NCBI GenBank assembly: GCA_020284085.1
Contig: JACEVL010000460.1
Coordinates: 434,001 to 498,000 of the forward strand
Origin: Aporrectodea caliginosa
Lineage: Eukaryota; Annelida; Clitellata; Crassiclitellata; Lumbricidae
DNA: 64,000 nucleotides
Direction: 5' to 3'
Each line of letters starts with the position of its first letter. Position 1 is the first letter of the stretch. The translations under genes and the position numbers were made by a program. Below the pieces are notes generated by a model. The model made no database searches, had not been told where the DNA came from, and worked only from the letters and a program-made list of their open reading frames with translations. Positions 32,203 to 64,000 of this stretch are shown here, one piece after another.

Positions 32203-34400
32203 CAAATCAATTTCAAATCAAATCAATTTATTGTTCCCAGAAACAAAACAAAATTAATAGCATGAAATTACAGTTTCACAAACATAGTGCAAATTATTAC
32301 AAAAGTTTATCTATGAATAGTTGGATTGAGGGAGCAAAGGGCACACCCGAAGGGACAAGTCCCGCTGAATAGGGGCCTAATTGCATTAACTATATAGCAA
32401 AACTTGCAAGTTATTTTCGAGAACTAAATGGACGGCAGAGGAATTCCATCCCTGCTTAACTAAATCAAAGAACTGAAACAAAAAACAGAAAGAACCAGAA
32501 ATCAAAATGCTAACAAAACTAAGCACTGTCATGAGAACATAAAAACAACACGACACTGCCAAGACCGAGAACATTAAGTATAACAAGTATTTACAACCTT
32601 ATAATTGTATCAGGCAGTACACTTTATATTGGATAACGGGCAATCAATAGAATGAGATATAGCACTAAGAGCTACATAATAATACTCATTGCGTATGCAC
32701 GGATCAAGTGTTTAAAATGAACGAGGCTCTTAGCCTCACGAATGACCAAAGGAAGGTTATTCCAAACGAGAGGACCTTGGTATTTGATTGAGAACTTACG
32801 TGAGTTTGTTCTTGCGAAGATGCATGAGTATTCTCTATTGCTTCTAGTGTCATTGATAGGCATAATTGGGCTGAAATAGGAGAGAAAAGCAGGAGGGAGG
32901 AGATTTCTGCCATATTGGTACATAAACACACCAGTTTGAATAAACTTAATTTGAGAAAGATTTAAAAGATTAAATTTCAGATACAGAGGTCTGGTATGGG
33001 AATTAACAGCAGATCCTGTGATTAGTCTTATGGCCTTCTTCTGAATGACCCTTAGATTCATCAGGTGGGTGTTGTAAGTTGAAGTCCAGATGAAATTACA
33101 GTAAGTCAAGTAAGGATAGATAGGGGTAAAGTATAAGTTCTTGAGCATGTGGGGAGGAAGAATGTAGGATATTCTACGAATAATGCCAATGTTTTTTGAA
33201 ATTTTCCTAGTGATTTCTATTATATGTGTGTATTCCATTTCAGGTGTTGGTCAATGTGGACCCCAAGAAACTTTGAGGAAGTGACTTGTGGAATTATTAT
33301 GTTGTCTATTTTTAGTACATTATCAGAGGGTGGAATAATCTTTTTATTGGATCTGAAAATAATAAAGTTCGTTTTAGAAATATTTAGGGAGAGTTTGTTA
33401 GCTTTAAACCAATCATTAGCCATTGCTAGTTCTTCGTTTGCTATTTTGATTAGTTCTTCGTACGAGGCATGAGAAAGAAAAGCATTGGAATCGTCAGCGA
33501 ATAGAATATAGTGAAGTAGAGTCGAGGAATTAGGAAGATCATTAATGTATATTAAGAATAACAGAGGTCCGAGAATAGATCCCTGAGGAACACCAAACAT
33601 GATAAGTTGGAAGTTGGATAATTTACCATTGCATGAAACTTGTTGATAACGGTTAGTTAAGTAACTTTTGAACCAGTCTAGTGCTTTGCCTCTGACCCCA
33701 TAATGTTCTAATTTAGAGAGTAAGATTTTGTGGTCAACAGTGTCAAAGGCCTTAGCAAGATCCAGAAAAATACCAATAGAGAACTCATTGTTATCCATGG
33801 CTTGTGTTATTTTATCTTGTATGTCCAATAAGGACATAAAGGTCGAGTGGCCAGGTTGAAAGCCATGTTGAAAAGGGTGAAGAATCTTTTTATTATTTAT
33901 AAAAGAAAACAAACGGTCATACATGACTCTTTCGAATAATTTAGAAAAAAAGGGTAAAATAGAAATGGGTCTAAAGTTGGAGATTTCATTTTTTTTCCCT
34001 GCTTATGAATAGGCAGCACCTTAGCTAATTTAATGTTTGAGGGAACCTCACCATTTCTAAGTGAGCAGTTAATTATATCACTCAGTGGTACTGCAATAAG
34101 TTCCATAAGGGGAGAGATTAGGTAAGGATTGATCATGTCATCAGGGCCAGTAGGCCTATTATGGGTAACTTTCAAGGTTTTATTTATGGTTAGTAACTCT
34201 TGAGGGCAAGTAGGTAGGATAACAAAGGAGTTCAAGGAGGAGGATGGCATATAGTCTTGAAATAATTTCTTTGAGGGGGGTATTTTTAGCGCAAGTGAAT
34301 TTGGTAGATTCGTGAAGTAAGAGTTAAATTGATCAGCCATTAGTTCAGGATCTTTTATTGCATTACCATTAATATTGATTTCTGTTATCAGATTTGACTA
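32203..34400 (-). mobile_element. non-LTR retrotransposon with reverse transcriptase, 5'-truncated
   Basis: Three minus frames cover the RT. 34340-33897 holds the fingers (RPTGPDDMINPYLISPLMEL). 33924-33220 holds the palm: FQHGFQPGHSTFMSLLDIQD, LDLAKAFDTVDHKILLSKLE, FGVPQGSILGPLLFLIYIND, and FADD with the catalytic Asp pair. 33238-32672 holds the thumb (KNIGIIRRISYILPPHMLKN; GPLVWNNLP). One frameshift lies near 33970. The 3' end is AATAAATTGATTTGATTTG with direct repeats of TTGATTTGATTTG. CR1/L2/Jockey-type by motif style. The endonuclease domain is missing. Confidence 0.9.
33220..33924 (-). pseudogene. reverse transcriptase palm domain of the 32-34 kb element
   Basis: The open frame of 234 codons keeps all catalytic motifs (AFDTVDH, GVPQGS, FADD, SKFLGVHID). 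It is disconnected from its N-terminal part by a frameshift, so the element is probably inactive though fairly young. Confidence 0.88.
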
Positions 34401-34630
34401 TCGACGTGCAGCGAAACGTGACTTTACAGTACGCCATAAAATGCATTTTATTGTTAGGTAACTAATAAAAATACCCGAGAAGTCGATATCAAGTCGTTAA
34501 GTCAGTCGATAAGCCTAAGCGACTAGTCAGTCGATAAAGCAAGTGACTTGGTCAAGTCAGTCGCTAAGTCAGTCGCGAACTCTCCAAGTCAGTCGCTAAC
34601 GCTTCTGTTAGCGACTCCGGGGACTAGTTT
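34390..34630 (-). repeat. AGTCAGTCGCTAA repeat block
   Basis: Multiple agtcagtcgctaag / gtcagtcgataag units are followed by gcgactccggggactag. Related, in opposite orientation, to 22475-22640. Confidence 0.7.
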
Positions 34631-34639
34631 AGATGCATC

Positions 34640-34784
34640 AACAATTTTATTTTAAAATTCAATATTAATTTTATAGAGAATAAATTAATTGTCTCAGAGT
34701 TTTTATTACAAACGGCGGCGGCGAAGTAAGCAGGTGCGGCGCTGGGGTGATTTCTCTTGTTTTTAGTTCTGTGCGAAACCAAAG
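34640..34784 (+). promoter_or_regulatory. ZFR: ZFR 5' UTR/promoter-proximal region
   Basis: About 145 bp between the repeat block and the ATG, with a GC-rich aaacggcggcggcgaag. The start context aaagATGG has A at -3 and G at +4. No TATA box is seen. Confidence 0.5.
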
Positions 34785-57235
<22,451 letters not shown>

Positions 57236-57544
57236 GAAAGATGATCTCAGTGACTGTTAATCGGAATCATGTTTGACACTTTTGTCAGCTTTTTTCTAAC
57301 GTGACTCGCCATTTACAAGGTTTTATCTTTTGACGCATCATTCAAGAACTCTGTTTCGTTCCGTTTGTCGTAGTAATCATGGCGTCTTCTCGAAATCTGA
57401 CACTGAATTTTGATTGCATGATGTTTTACTTTGATGATGTTGACGAATGTATTAATTAAGGAGAAGTCTAGACGTGGCTTAGTTAAGCCAATGAATGCAT
57501 TTAGTGTTAATTACTGTATGTGTACCTTTTCAGAATTATTATTA

Positions 57545-57960
57545 TATTTATTATGCATTTATTAAACGCCACTATCTAATGACCGAGCATCAGTTGAGTG
57601 AAGGACTTATTCAAGGTTCCTACACTGTAACCATCTCAGGGGATGCTCAAGCCCAGTGGCGTAACGAGGGGGCAGGGGGCGGCAAAATTAGGTCTGAAAA
57701 TGTGTTTTAATGAAAGAAATCAGGTAAAAATAGAAAAATAGTTTTAAAAGTAAGTTTTGTGCGTGAGTGGAGTGGGGGGCGCGGGTGCTAATGGGGGCGC
57801 AAAATGAGATTTGACGTTTGACAAGTATTTCTTGTTGAAAAACAGGTGGAAAAGCGCACGAACCCCTAGTTACGCCACTGCTCAAGCCTGTACCATTGGC
57901 ATTACAAGGTGAGCGCTCTATCAATAGGTTTACTTCCAAGGCTAAGAACCTCTCAATGGG
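57545..57960 (-). mobile_element. non-LTR 3' end (minus) carrying a hAT MITE
   Basis: ttattatgcatttattaaac then gccactatctaatgaccgag is the LINE tail family. It is interrupted at 57654 and resumes after 57888. Confidence 0.55.
57654..57880. mobile_element. hAT-type MITE, 227 bp
   Basis: The termini CAGTGGCGTAAC are inverted. The target duplication CTCAAGCC is perfect (57646-57653 and 57881-57888). Confidence 0.95.
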
Positions 57961-57999
57961 ACTAAAAAGCTGATGTTGTTTCTTCAATTGTGAGTACCT

Positions 58000-58540
58000 G
58001 AACCGTTCGAATTTTCACTGGAAGAAACATAGTATACGCTCATATATGGATGCACTTGTTTGCCTTGAGGTGAAAGCAGCATTATGCGGTTTTGCATGAC
58101 TAAAAAGCATTATGAGTATCGTAATGTCTGATCCTATTTAAACTCAGTAAGTGCATTTTTTAAAGTATATGTTGTCAGTAAATCTTGTAGCTGAAAAAGC
58201 ATTGATAGAAAATTATTTTAAATTTATTACAAATCAGTGAAACATTCAATTTTGAAGTACACACTCAAAGTTAGATTAAGATCGATTTCTTCTAACTGTA
58301 ATAAGGATCACAGTACCAAATTGAATGGTAGTCATGATACGGCCCTTATCCCTATTGAAGTGCTAAAGTGTGTCTGGTAATTAGCTTAGTCAAATCAATG
58401 TTGGACAGTAACTGTTTTTGAGAGTATGCCTTGGAGACTGTCATGTATTTGATTGATTGAGTTTCAACCGAAGTTCAGTATTTGCCGAGAGTTGCAATGT
58501 ACAGATAACATAGTCTAAAAGTTTCAATGTTTGGCACTAG
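58000..58540. other. no gene recognised
   Basis: AT-rich intergenic DNA downstream of ZFR. Confidence 0.4.
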
Positions 58541-58555
58541 TAGGTGCTGTCATAA

Positions 58556-58800
58556 TTGAACTGTTGATCTGAAACTTCTGGAAGGTCGCTGACATGTGTT
58601 GTATAACATTTCATTAATCATCAACACATTGTAATGTATGTCAAACTGTATATCATCTGGCACATCGGCGTAAGATGTCGTATCGCTACTGGTTGGTGTC
58701 GCAGATACATTTCTTCCAATCACACCCTCCTGTATTACAGTACAGTGTGAACTCATTGTTGTCAGGTGACTTGGCTTATGATACAGCATGTAAATGAGGC
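58556..58800 (-). CDS. candidate terminal exon with ITIM-like tyrosine motifs
   Basis: On the minus strand a strong acceptor (tatcccttttcgtgtgcag) is followed by an open frame to a stop: LIYMLYHKPSHLTTMSSHCT, later TSYADVPDDIQFDIHYNVLM and NEMLYNT. T-S-Y-A-D-V fits an ITSM and I-H-Y-N-V-L fits an ITIM, as in cytoplasmic tails of signalling receptors. No upstream exon was found, and the family is unknown. Confidence 0.3.
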
Positions 58801-58839
58801 TGCACACGAAAAGGGATAATGTTGATGAAAGTCACTACA

Positions 58840-59534
58840 CTACACTGTGGTACTTGTATGGCACGTTAACTAATACAGTTAAAAGCTTTTGGGAGACATA
58901 ACGCTATCCTGTATTAAGCAGAATGGCGTGCAAATGAGTCCACACACTGTATTTCATTTCTGGCTGTGCAAAAACTTGTTGGCTTATAAAAAGCGACACT
59001 CGATAGCAATGCTTTATATTGTCTGACAGAAGGCAGTGATTGATGACTCGAAAATCTGTATTATGCCAGTTCTTGCCAAACCAACGTGCTTCTAAATTCT
59101 GCGCATTTGATAAATTTTCCATCAGCCTCGTTTGAATTCACGCAATAGATTACATTACTAATGGCTGAAATATATGAATGTCATTGGTTCTGACAACTTT
59201 TGTACTTCAGGAAATGTTTGCAGTGTAGTAATTATGGCAAAAAGAAGACAAAAGCCAAAAAATTGCATAAAAAAGATTGTTTCATATATTGATCCAGCTT
59301 TTTGGTGTAATTTGATAGAAACCAGGTTCTCAAGTCGTCTTTAGAGAAAACCAAAAAAATTGAGTTGATGCTGTGAGGTGCAACTTTGTAGTATTTTTGG
59401 CTGGACTTCTTGAGCATTATTAAGATTTTGACTATGTTTGACTTTTTGACTACAGAAAACTACTCAGAGGTGCTCAGCTGTTATGATTTTACAATTTTGA
59501 GAATAATTTTAACACTGATTTTACCTTCATAATG
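58840..59534. other. no gene recognised
   Basis: Intergenic. A 72-codon minus frame at 58904-59122 is not recognisable. Confidence 0.35.
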
Positions 59535-59542
59535 GTATAGAC

Positions 59543-60539
59543 TAGGGAACGAGTAATCCCGGAGCATTTTGCCAATCCCGGGATTACGGGATTAGAAATG
59601 AATCGATCCCGGGATTGACGTTTGCAAGGAAAAATTCGTCTTGACTAGAATAATATAGGTCCCTATATTTAATGCTATAACGCAGTTGTGTACCGTACTA
59701 AAGATAATGATTTTTAGAACGTTGTGGCTTTGTATTGTTAACTTGTTACTTAAAATGAAAAGTTAAAAGTTCAATGTCCATGTATTATTAAAAATTATTT
59801 ACGATACAATGATCGCAAGAAACGTAAAAGTGTCAACAGTAGAATGTCCTAGCCTTGAGCTTATCTTATAGCATAGAACACCTACCGTGGTACCGCCGAA
59901 AATGCACGTTCCGCCTCAACTGACGTTTATTATTTATGAAATCTATGAAATATATTTAACTAAATTAGTTTTTAAACGCTATTCTATATGACTGTCATCG
60001 TCTTAAACGTAGTATAGTAGTAGGTCAAATAACAGTATAATGCAATACGCCTTGTCTACTTCGACCGCGAATTGAGCTCGAGCTATGACTCATTAGGTAG
60101 TGACACTAGTCTTGGCAGCAGCAGGGATGAGTTGATACTTAATAGTTGATAGTGATACCAGAGCCCGAAATCAGGTCGAGAATACCAGATGACCACGGTC
60201 AATGCGACCGACCACAACGAACCCTGGCAGTAGCAGGCCAGCCTAGCAGCAGTACGGCAGCAGGGTGCACCGCTGCAGCTCCCTGATATTAAGGCAGCAA
60301 TTAAGGGTCCGTCTGCACTCTGTAGTCTTACTAGGGCCTCTGCTAATTATCTGTCGTATTAGCGTCTATCGCCCAAGGAAGAATTAGGCTGTGCATCATG
60401 TAATTTTAACCAAAAAATCCGATTTTTGTAATCCCGTAATCCCGGGATTCCAAGTTCGTCAATCCCGGGATTACGGGATTTGAAAATGTTCCGGGATCCC
60501 GGGATCCCGGGATCCGGGATCCCGGGATTACATTCCCTA
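59543..60539. mobile_element. hAT-type non-autonomous element, 997 bp
   Basis: The termini TAGGGAACGAGTAATCCCGG and TAGGGAATGTAATCCCGGG are inverted. The target duplication GTATAGAC is perfect (59535-59542 and 60540-60547). The subterminal regions are arrays of AATCCCGGGATTACGGGAT. No transposase is readable. Confidence 0.93.
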
Positions 60540-60547
60540 GTATAGAC

Positions 60548-61350
60548 GAGTTGAAAAAGGAGTGGTGTGAAATTAGCTTTTATTTCTATTCCAACATTTC
60601 AGCGATCTTCACACTAACTGACGGATTTCTTCTGAGACTTAGAAATAAGAAAACAAGGAGAGTGGTTATAAAATGTGGCTTTTATTAAACTTGTGTTTTT
60701 GTAGTGGTATATAAATGTCAAGCCAATGCTACACAAAAACTGGAGATGATGAGCTTTCAAGCTTCATAATACTTACATGTAATTTAATCAGAATAATTAT
60801 ATTCTTGTCAAGCAGTTTGATTAATTGTCAGTTATTTTTGTGACACGCCCTCTGTCAGTAGCCATTCTTCGAGGCAATTTCACGTAAATTGGTTTGCTTA
60901 AATGTAAACAGCAGCAGGACAGTCATTGTTCATGGATTACATGGCTTCCTTTTGAATAACTCATTCCTCAAATACATACATAGTGTAATAGAAATCTCAC
61001 AAATTTCTGAGCATCACAAAGGCTGTGTCGGGGAGACCCGCTTAATACCGGTGCGATACCAAATCAAGTACTCTACAGCCCGGTAGTTTGGCGTATTCAG
61101 ACCCAGCTGACAAGGCATACAACTGGCTTTATGGATGAACCATGTGGCTTTATGGATAAACCATGTAAGAGTTTTAAACTTATAGTTTATAAAGAACACC
61201 ATTTAACAGGTTGCAACTGTGAATGCACTAGTTAGCCTACATGTGCCTTTAGCATGGTGTAAAGCACACATTTTGCTGTCTGTCTCTGTCTGTCTCTCTA
61301 TCTTCATCTCTCTTAATCTGCTAGTCTTATCTTTACGTTCCACATGGGAC
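60548..61350. other. no gene recognised
   Basis: Intergenic, with a short duplication at 61127-61170 (gctttatggatgaaccatgt, gctttatggataaaccatgt) and a CT-rich stretch at 61275-61330. Confidence 0.4.
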
Positions 61351-61354
61351 ATGA

Positions 61355-62200
61355 GTAAAAAAAAGTAAGTAAGTATAGCCTTTATTACTCCATTAGCAAA
61401 TGCACAATGGGACATCAAAATAGAATGTAAAATAACACATAGAAGTAATAATAATGTATAGTAATAATATTGAATAGTAAAGTTCTAAGACATGTTAATA
61501 AGACTAGTGTAAAGTATCCTGGTAATGAATCCCTTTCTAGTGAGGAGGTCAGAACATGTGAGGACGAGGCCGTAAAGAATATTATGATACATGAACTGGA
61601 GGGAGTAAACCATGGAGGACATGCCCAGGGTTGTATTGGAAAATAGAGCGCGGTCAGCTTTAACGCACATCTCTTCGAATGAGGGCCAGTGGCGTACCGA
61701 GGGGGGGCAGAGGGGGCGAGTCGCCCCGGGCGGCACTTTATCAGGGGCGGCAAAATTGGGTTGAAGAAAAATAAAAGAAGGAGTGAATGCAAAAAAATAG
61801 AAAAGTATAAGAGAAAGTAATAAAAGTAGACAAAGAAGGAAGGAAAGGAAGAAAAATAATCCACTATATAGCGTACAATGGCGAAATAAGGGGGCGGCGG
61901 CACGGGCGCAGGACAGGGCAGCTTCTGACAATGATAGTATAAGAGGCGAAAAGCAAAAAAAAAAGTCATCAAATATTTTAACGGAAGTAGTAAAGAAAAT
62001 TTTCGGGAAATTTTAAAAATTAAGTGTCGCGGCGCGGCATTTTGGGCCGTCGCCCCGGGCGGCATTTAAGCTCCGTACGCCACTGATGAGGGCTTAACGT
62101 AGCCATGACTTGTGCACAAGACTGCCAAAGGAATAAAAGAATAATTATTAATAGAATGATAGGCATAGTTTTGATAGTTTCTGCAATTATTCCCGATATT
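61355..62200 (-). mobile_element. probable non-LTR 3' fragment with nested MITE
   Basis: The minus strand ends AATAAAGGCTATACTTACTT followed by repeats of TACT and poly(T). An upstream frame reads SSMVYSLQFMYHNILYGLVL then TCSDLLTRKGFITRIL. The hAT MITE at 61687 splits it. The assignment is tentative. Confidence 0.4.
61687..62085. mobile_element. hAT-type MITE, 399 bp
   Basis: The termini CAGTGGCGTACCGAG and CAGTGGCGTACGGAG are inverted. The target duplication ATGAGGGC is perfect (61679-61686 and 62086-62093). A second inner inverted motif, GCCGCCCGGGGCGAC, lies near both ends. Same TIR class as 57654-57880 but a different interior. Confidence 0.95.
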
Positions 62201-62459
62201 CTGTAGAATCTGCCTACTAGCACAGCTACGCTTTATCTATTCTGTGCTACCTGGGACTAATATTACTGACAGTTATAATAATCCCAGGTGCTACTAGGAG
62301 CAAAAGTCCTTGCTATAATTATTCGTGTTTGCTGTGGAAATCTAGAGATGACGATTATGATCATGGACAACGCTTTACGAAAACGAGTCTATTAACCGAT
62401 TTCGACCTGCCAGTCTATCGATTTAAGTTCGACTAAACGCCTGTGAATAAGCTGGTTTC

Positions 62460-62610
62460 CACGAATCCGCTCTTTGGGCGCTTTAGAAGTCTCAAAATTA
62501 CGAATATTGTGGTGACGGCTTTCCATATATAGTCTGGGAAGAGGGAGCAACTTCCGGCAACAGTGGACAGGGTGTGCAAAAGTCGCGCGAAGAATTAAAA
62601 ACTGAATAAA
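62460..62610 (+). promoter_or_regulatory. RFC2: RFC2 promoter/5' UTR region
   Basis: It contains tttgggcgcttt (about 62472) and agtcgcgcgaag (about 62581), both close to E2F-type TTTSGCGC sites in one or other orientation. No TATA box is placed convincingly. E2F control is inferred from the replication role. Confidence 0.35.
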
Positions 62611-62783
62611 ATGTCTGATGAAGTGGAATGCATGGAAATTGAATCCGCTTCCAGTCCGGAAGACGGAGGAAGTCGTAACAAGGAAGCGGATGAACGATTA
62701 GAATCGACGGGCGAAGCGGAAACATCTGAGAAAAAGAATTCAGCGAAGTCGGAGCAGCCGGGGGGTGGCTACGAACTCCCATG
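62611..62783 (+). CDS. RFC2: RFC2 exon 1
   Basis: ATG in context aaaATGT. It encodes 57 residues plus two bases. The donor is GTAAAT. Confidence 0.9.
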
Positions 62784-64000
62784 GTAAATATTGGGCGCCT
62801 GTTTTTATTAATCAGTCTGTTGGGACGTTAAAAATGTTAGGAATAATCATTTGTTGGTGCTCGATGTGGACTAACCACAGCAATGCTGTTGGAAAGCTTA
62901 CGGCATGGGATTGTTTCTAAACTTTCAACTTTGCGCATTTTGTTTATACGAACAGCTGTGGCATACTTGTCGAATTAGGACTCGAAAACAGCAGTCAGCT
63001 AATTTCTAATAGGCTTATGGGGTAAAGTCGTAGTTTACGTTGCTAAATTATTTGATATTGTCACTTTAACATGGAAGCTGGATTGATGAAAAAAATTGTT
63101 TCCCTAAAGGGATTGATGAAAACATTCCTGTGTTCAAAATTGAAGTTAGATTGTTCGAAATAATTTTTCCCGTAAATAGAAGCTGGATGGATGAAATTAA
63201 GTTTTCGATTCAATAGAAGCTGGATTGATGAAAATAATTGTTTCCGTAATTAGAAGCGGGATCCATGAGAATATATCTTTGCTTAAATAAAAGTTCCATT
63301 GATGAAACATATTTCTTTCGTCAAATAGAAGTTGGATTGATAAAAGTAATTTTTTCCAATTAAATGGAAGTTGGATTGATGAAAATATTTCTCGATGAAA
63401 TGGAAGCTGGATTGATGATAGTTAACATGCACATAGGTAGACTGCTTACTTACCAACGTCCAGTACGGCACTGAAGACATTAGAATAATTTAGCAACGTA
63501 AACTACGACTTTACCGCTTATTGGAAGTCTAGTCAAATGTAATGCTAGCAACTCAAATTCGATTATACCTAACGTTTGAATGGCCAGTCGTTTCCATCAG
63601 TGTCGGATGCTCCCAATAAAAGTGTGCAGCTAATGCACTCATTTTATTGCCGACTGCATTAGAGGGCATTCATTGGTGGACCAGAAATTGTTTGAATATC
63701 TTGTATCTCTCTACAGGCATTTGGTGATGCAGTAAGCATAGGATGTCCAGAAGTTTATTATAGTATAATATCACTATATATTTAAATTTTAATTTAATTT
63801 ATCGGATGGCTCACAAAACACCTTAGGAGGTATGTTAAATGCTGATGTGCATACTTGCAGTACTTATATACGTTGAATCTATACGGTTTCCAGAATTAAA
63901 TGTGCTTTAAAAGGTGTTATGTAATTATTCAAAACACACTTGACACAATTGGAATTTTATATTTTTGACGTTTAAGGGTTGAGAAATATCGGCCGACTTT
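62611..64000 (+). CDS. RFC2: replication factor C subunit 2 (RFC2), 5' part
   Basis: Exon 1 (62611-62783) starts MSDEVECMEIESASSPEDGG. It continues with an acidic, Ser-rich region to GGGYELPW. Exon 2 starts at 63977 after an AG and reads VEKYRPT to the end of the window, with the Trp codon split TG|G. YELPWVEKYRP is the signature start of the RFC small subunits and its acidic lead matches RFC2. RFC2 is an AAA+ subunit of the pentameric clamp loader that places PCNA on primed DNA. Only the first ~66 residues are inside the window; the Walker motifs lie beyond. Confidence 0.9.
63021..63515. mobile_element. TIR element with minisatellite core, 495 bp (RFC2 intron 1)
   Basis: The ends GGTAAAGTCGTAGTTTACG are inverted. 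Flanks gcttatgg / gcttattg match at 7 of 8 (63013-63020, 63516-63523). The core is about ten GAAGCTGGATTGATGAAAAT units. Nearly collinear with 35631-36132. Confidence 0.88.
63977..64000 (+). CDS. RFC2: RFC2 exon 2 (start; runs off the window)
   Basis: After the acceptor cgtttaag it reads (W)VEKYRPT, exactly continuing exon 1. Confidence 0.88.

Noticed and set aside
61415..62065. 216-codon minus frame
   Set aside because: It runs through a 399-bp MITE with its own target duplication and is low-complexity Phe/Leu/Pro/Ser, so it is not a host gene. Only the distal part may be LINE-derived.

Overview
The window is animal nuclear DNA. It has many short exons with GT-AG introns, ZFR and RFC2 orthologues that are metazoan in character, several transposon superfamilies, and dense microsatellites. 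The palindrome TAGGCCTA occurs at least 11 times, which fits a marine invertebrate genome. I would guess a deuterostome or a lophotrochozoan, but the phylum cannot be settled from this sequence.

Left region (about 1-13 kb). A plus-strand multi-exon gene runs through introns full of (CATA)n, (GATG)n and LINE debris. Its last two recognisable exons encode two tandem ZZ zinc fingers, the arrangement found in ZZEF1. The reading frame stays in phase across most of the predicted junctions. No continuation is visible after the second ZZ exon. A 1.6-kb hAT transposon with a perfect 8-bp target duplication lies just downstream.

Middle region (about 13-34.6 kb). This is a transposon graveyard. It holds a piggyBac-type MITE with TTAA ends, a truncated non-LTR retrotransposon (RT), a truncated Ty3/gypsy-like LTR plus gag, and a nearly intact 9-kb LTR element (23053-32022). 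The 9-kb element has a Gag-like ORF that starts inside the LTR and crosses into the internal region. It is interrupted by two DNA transposons. A further minus-strand non-LTR RT lies at 32.2-34.4 kb.

Right region (34.8-57.2 kb). A complete plus-strand ZFR gene (zinc finger RNA-binding protein) can be assembled from 22 exons, about 883 aa. It has three U1-type C2H2 zinc fingers followed by a DZF domain. All junctions keep phase except one donor near 44300. Many ZFR introns carry private minisatellites. At least two of these appear to have grown from the exon/splice-donor sequence itself, one exon is duplicated, and one exon end is present as an inverted copy 3 kb upstream.

Distal region (57-64 kb). 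Several hAT-type non-autonomous elements with perfect 8-bp duplications are followed by the first exon and the start of exon 2 of RFC2, the replication factor C small subunit. RFC2 is recognised by its YELPW/VEKYRP junction and runs off the window. A possible minus-strand terminal exon with ITIM-like tyrosine motifs lies at about 58.6 kb.

ZFR (nuclear RNA binding) and RFC2 (DNA clamp loading) are simply neighbours, and nothing suggests they act together. Most of what is unusual here is the transposon and tandem-repeat biology.
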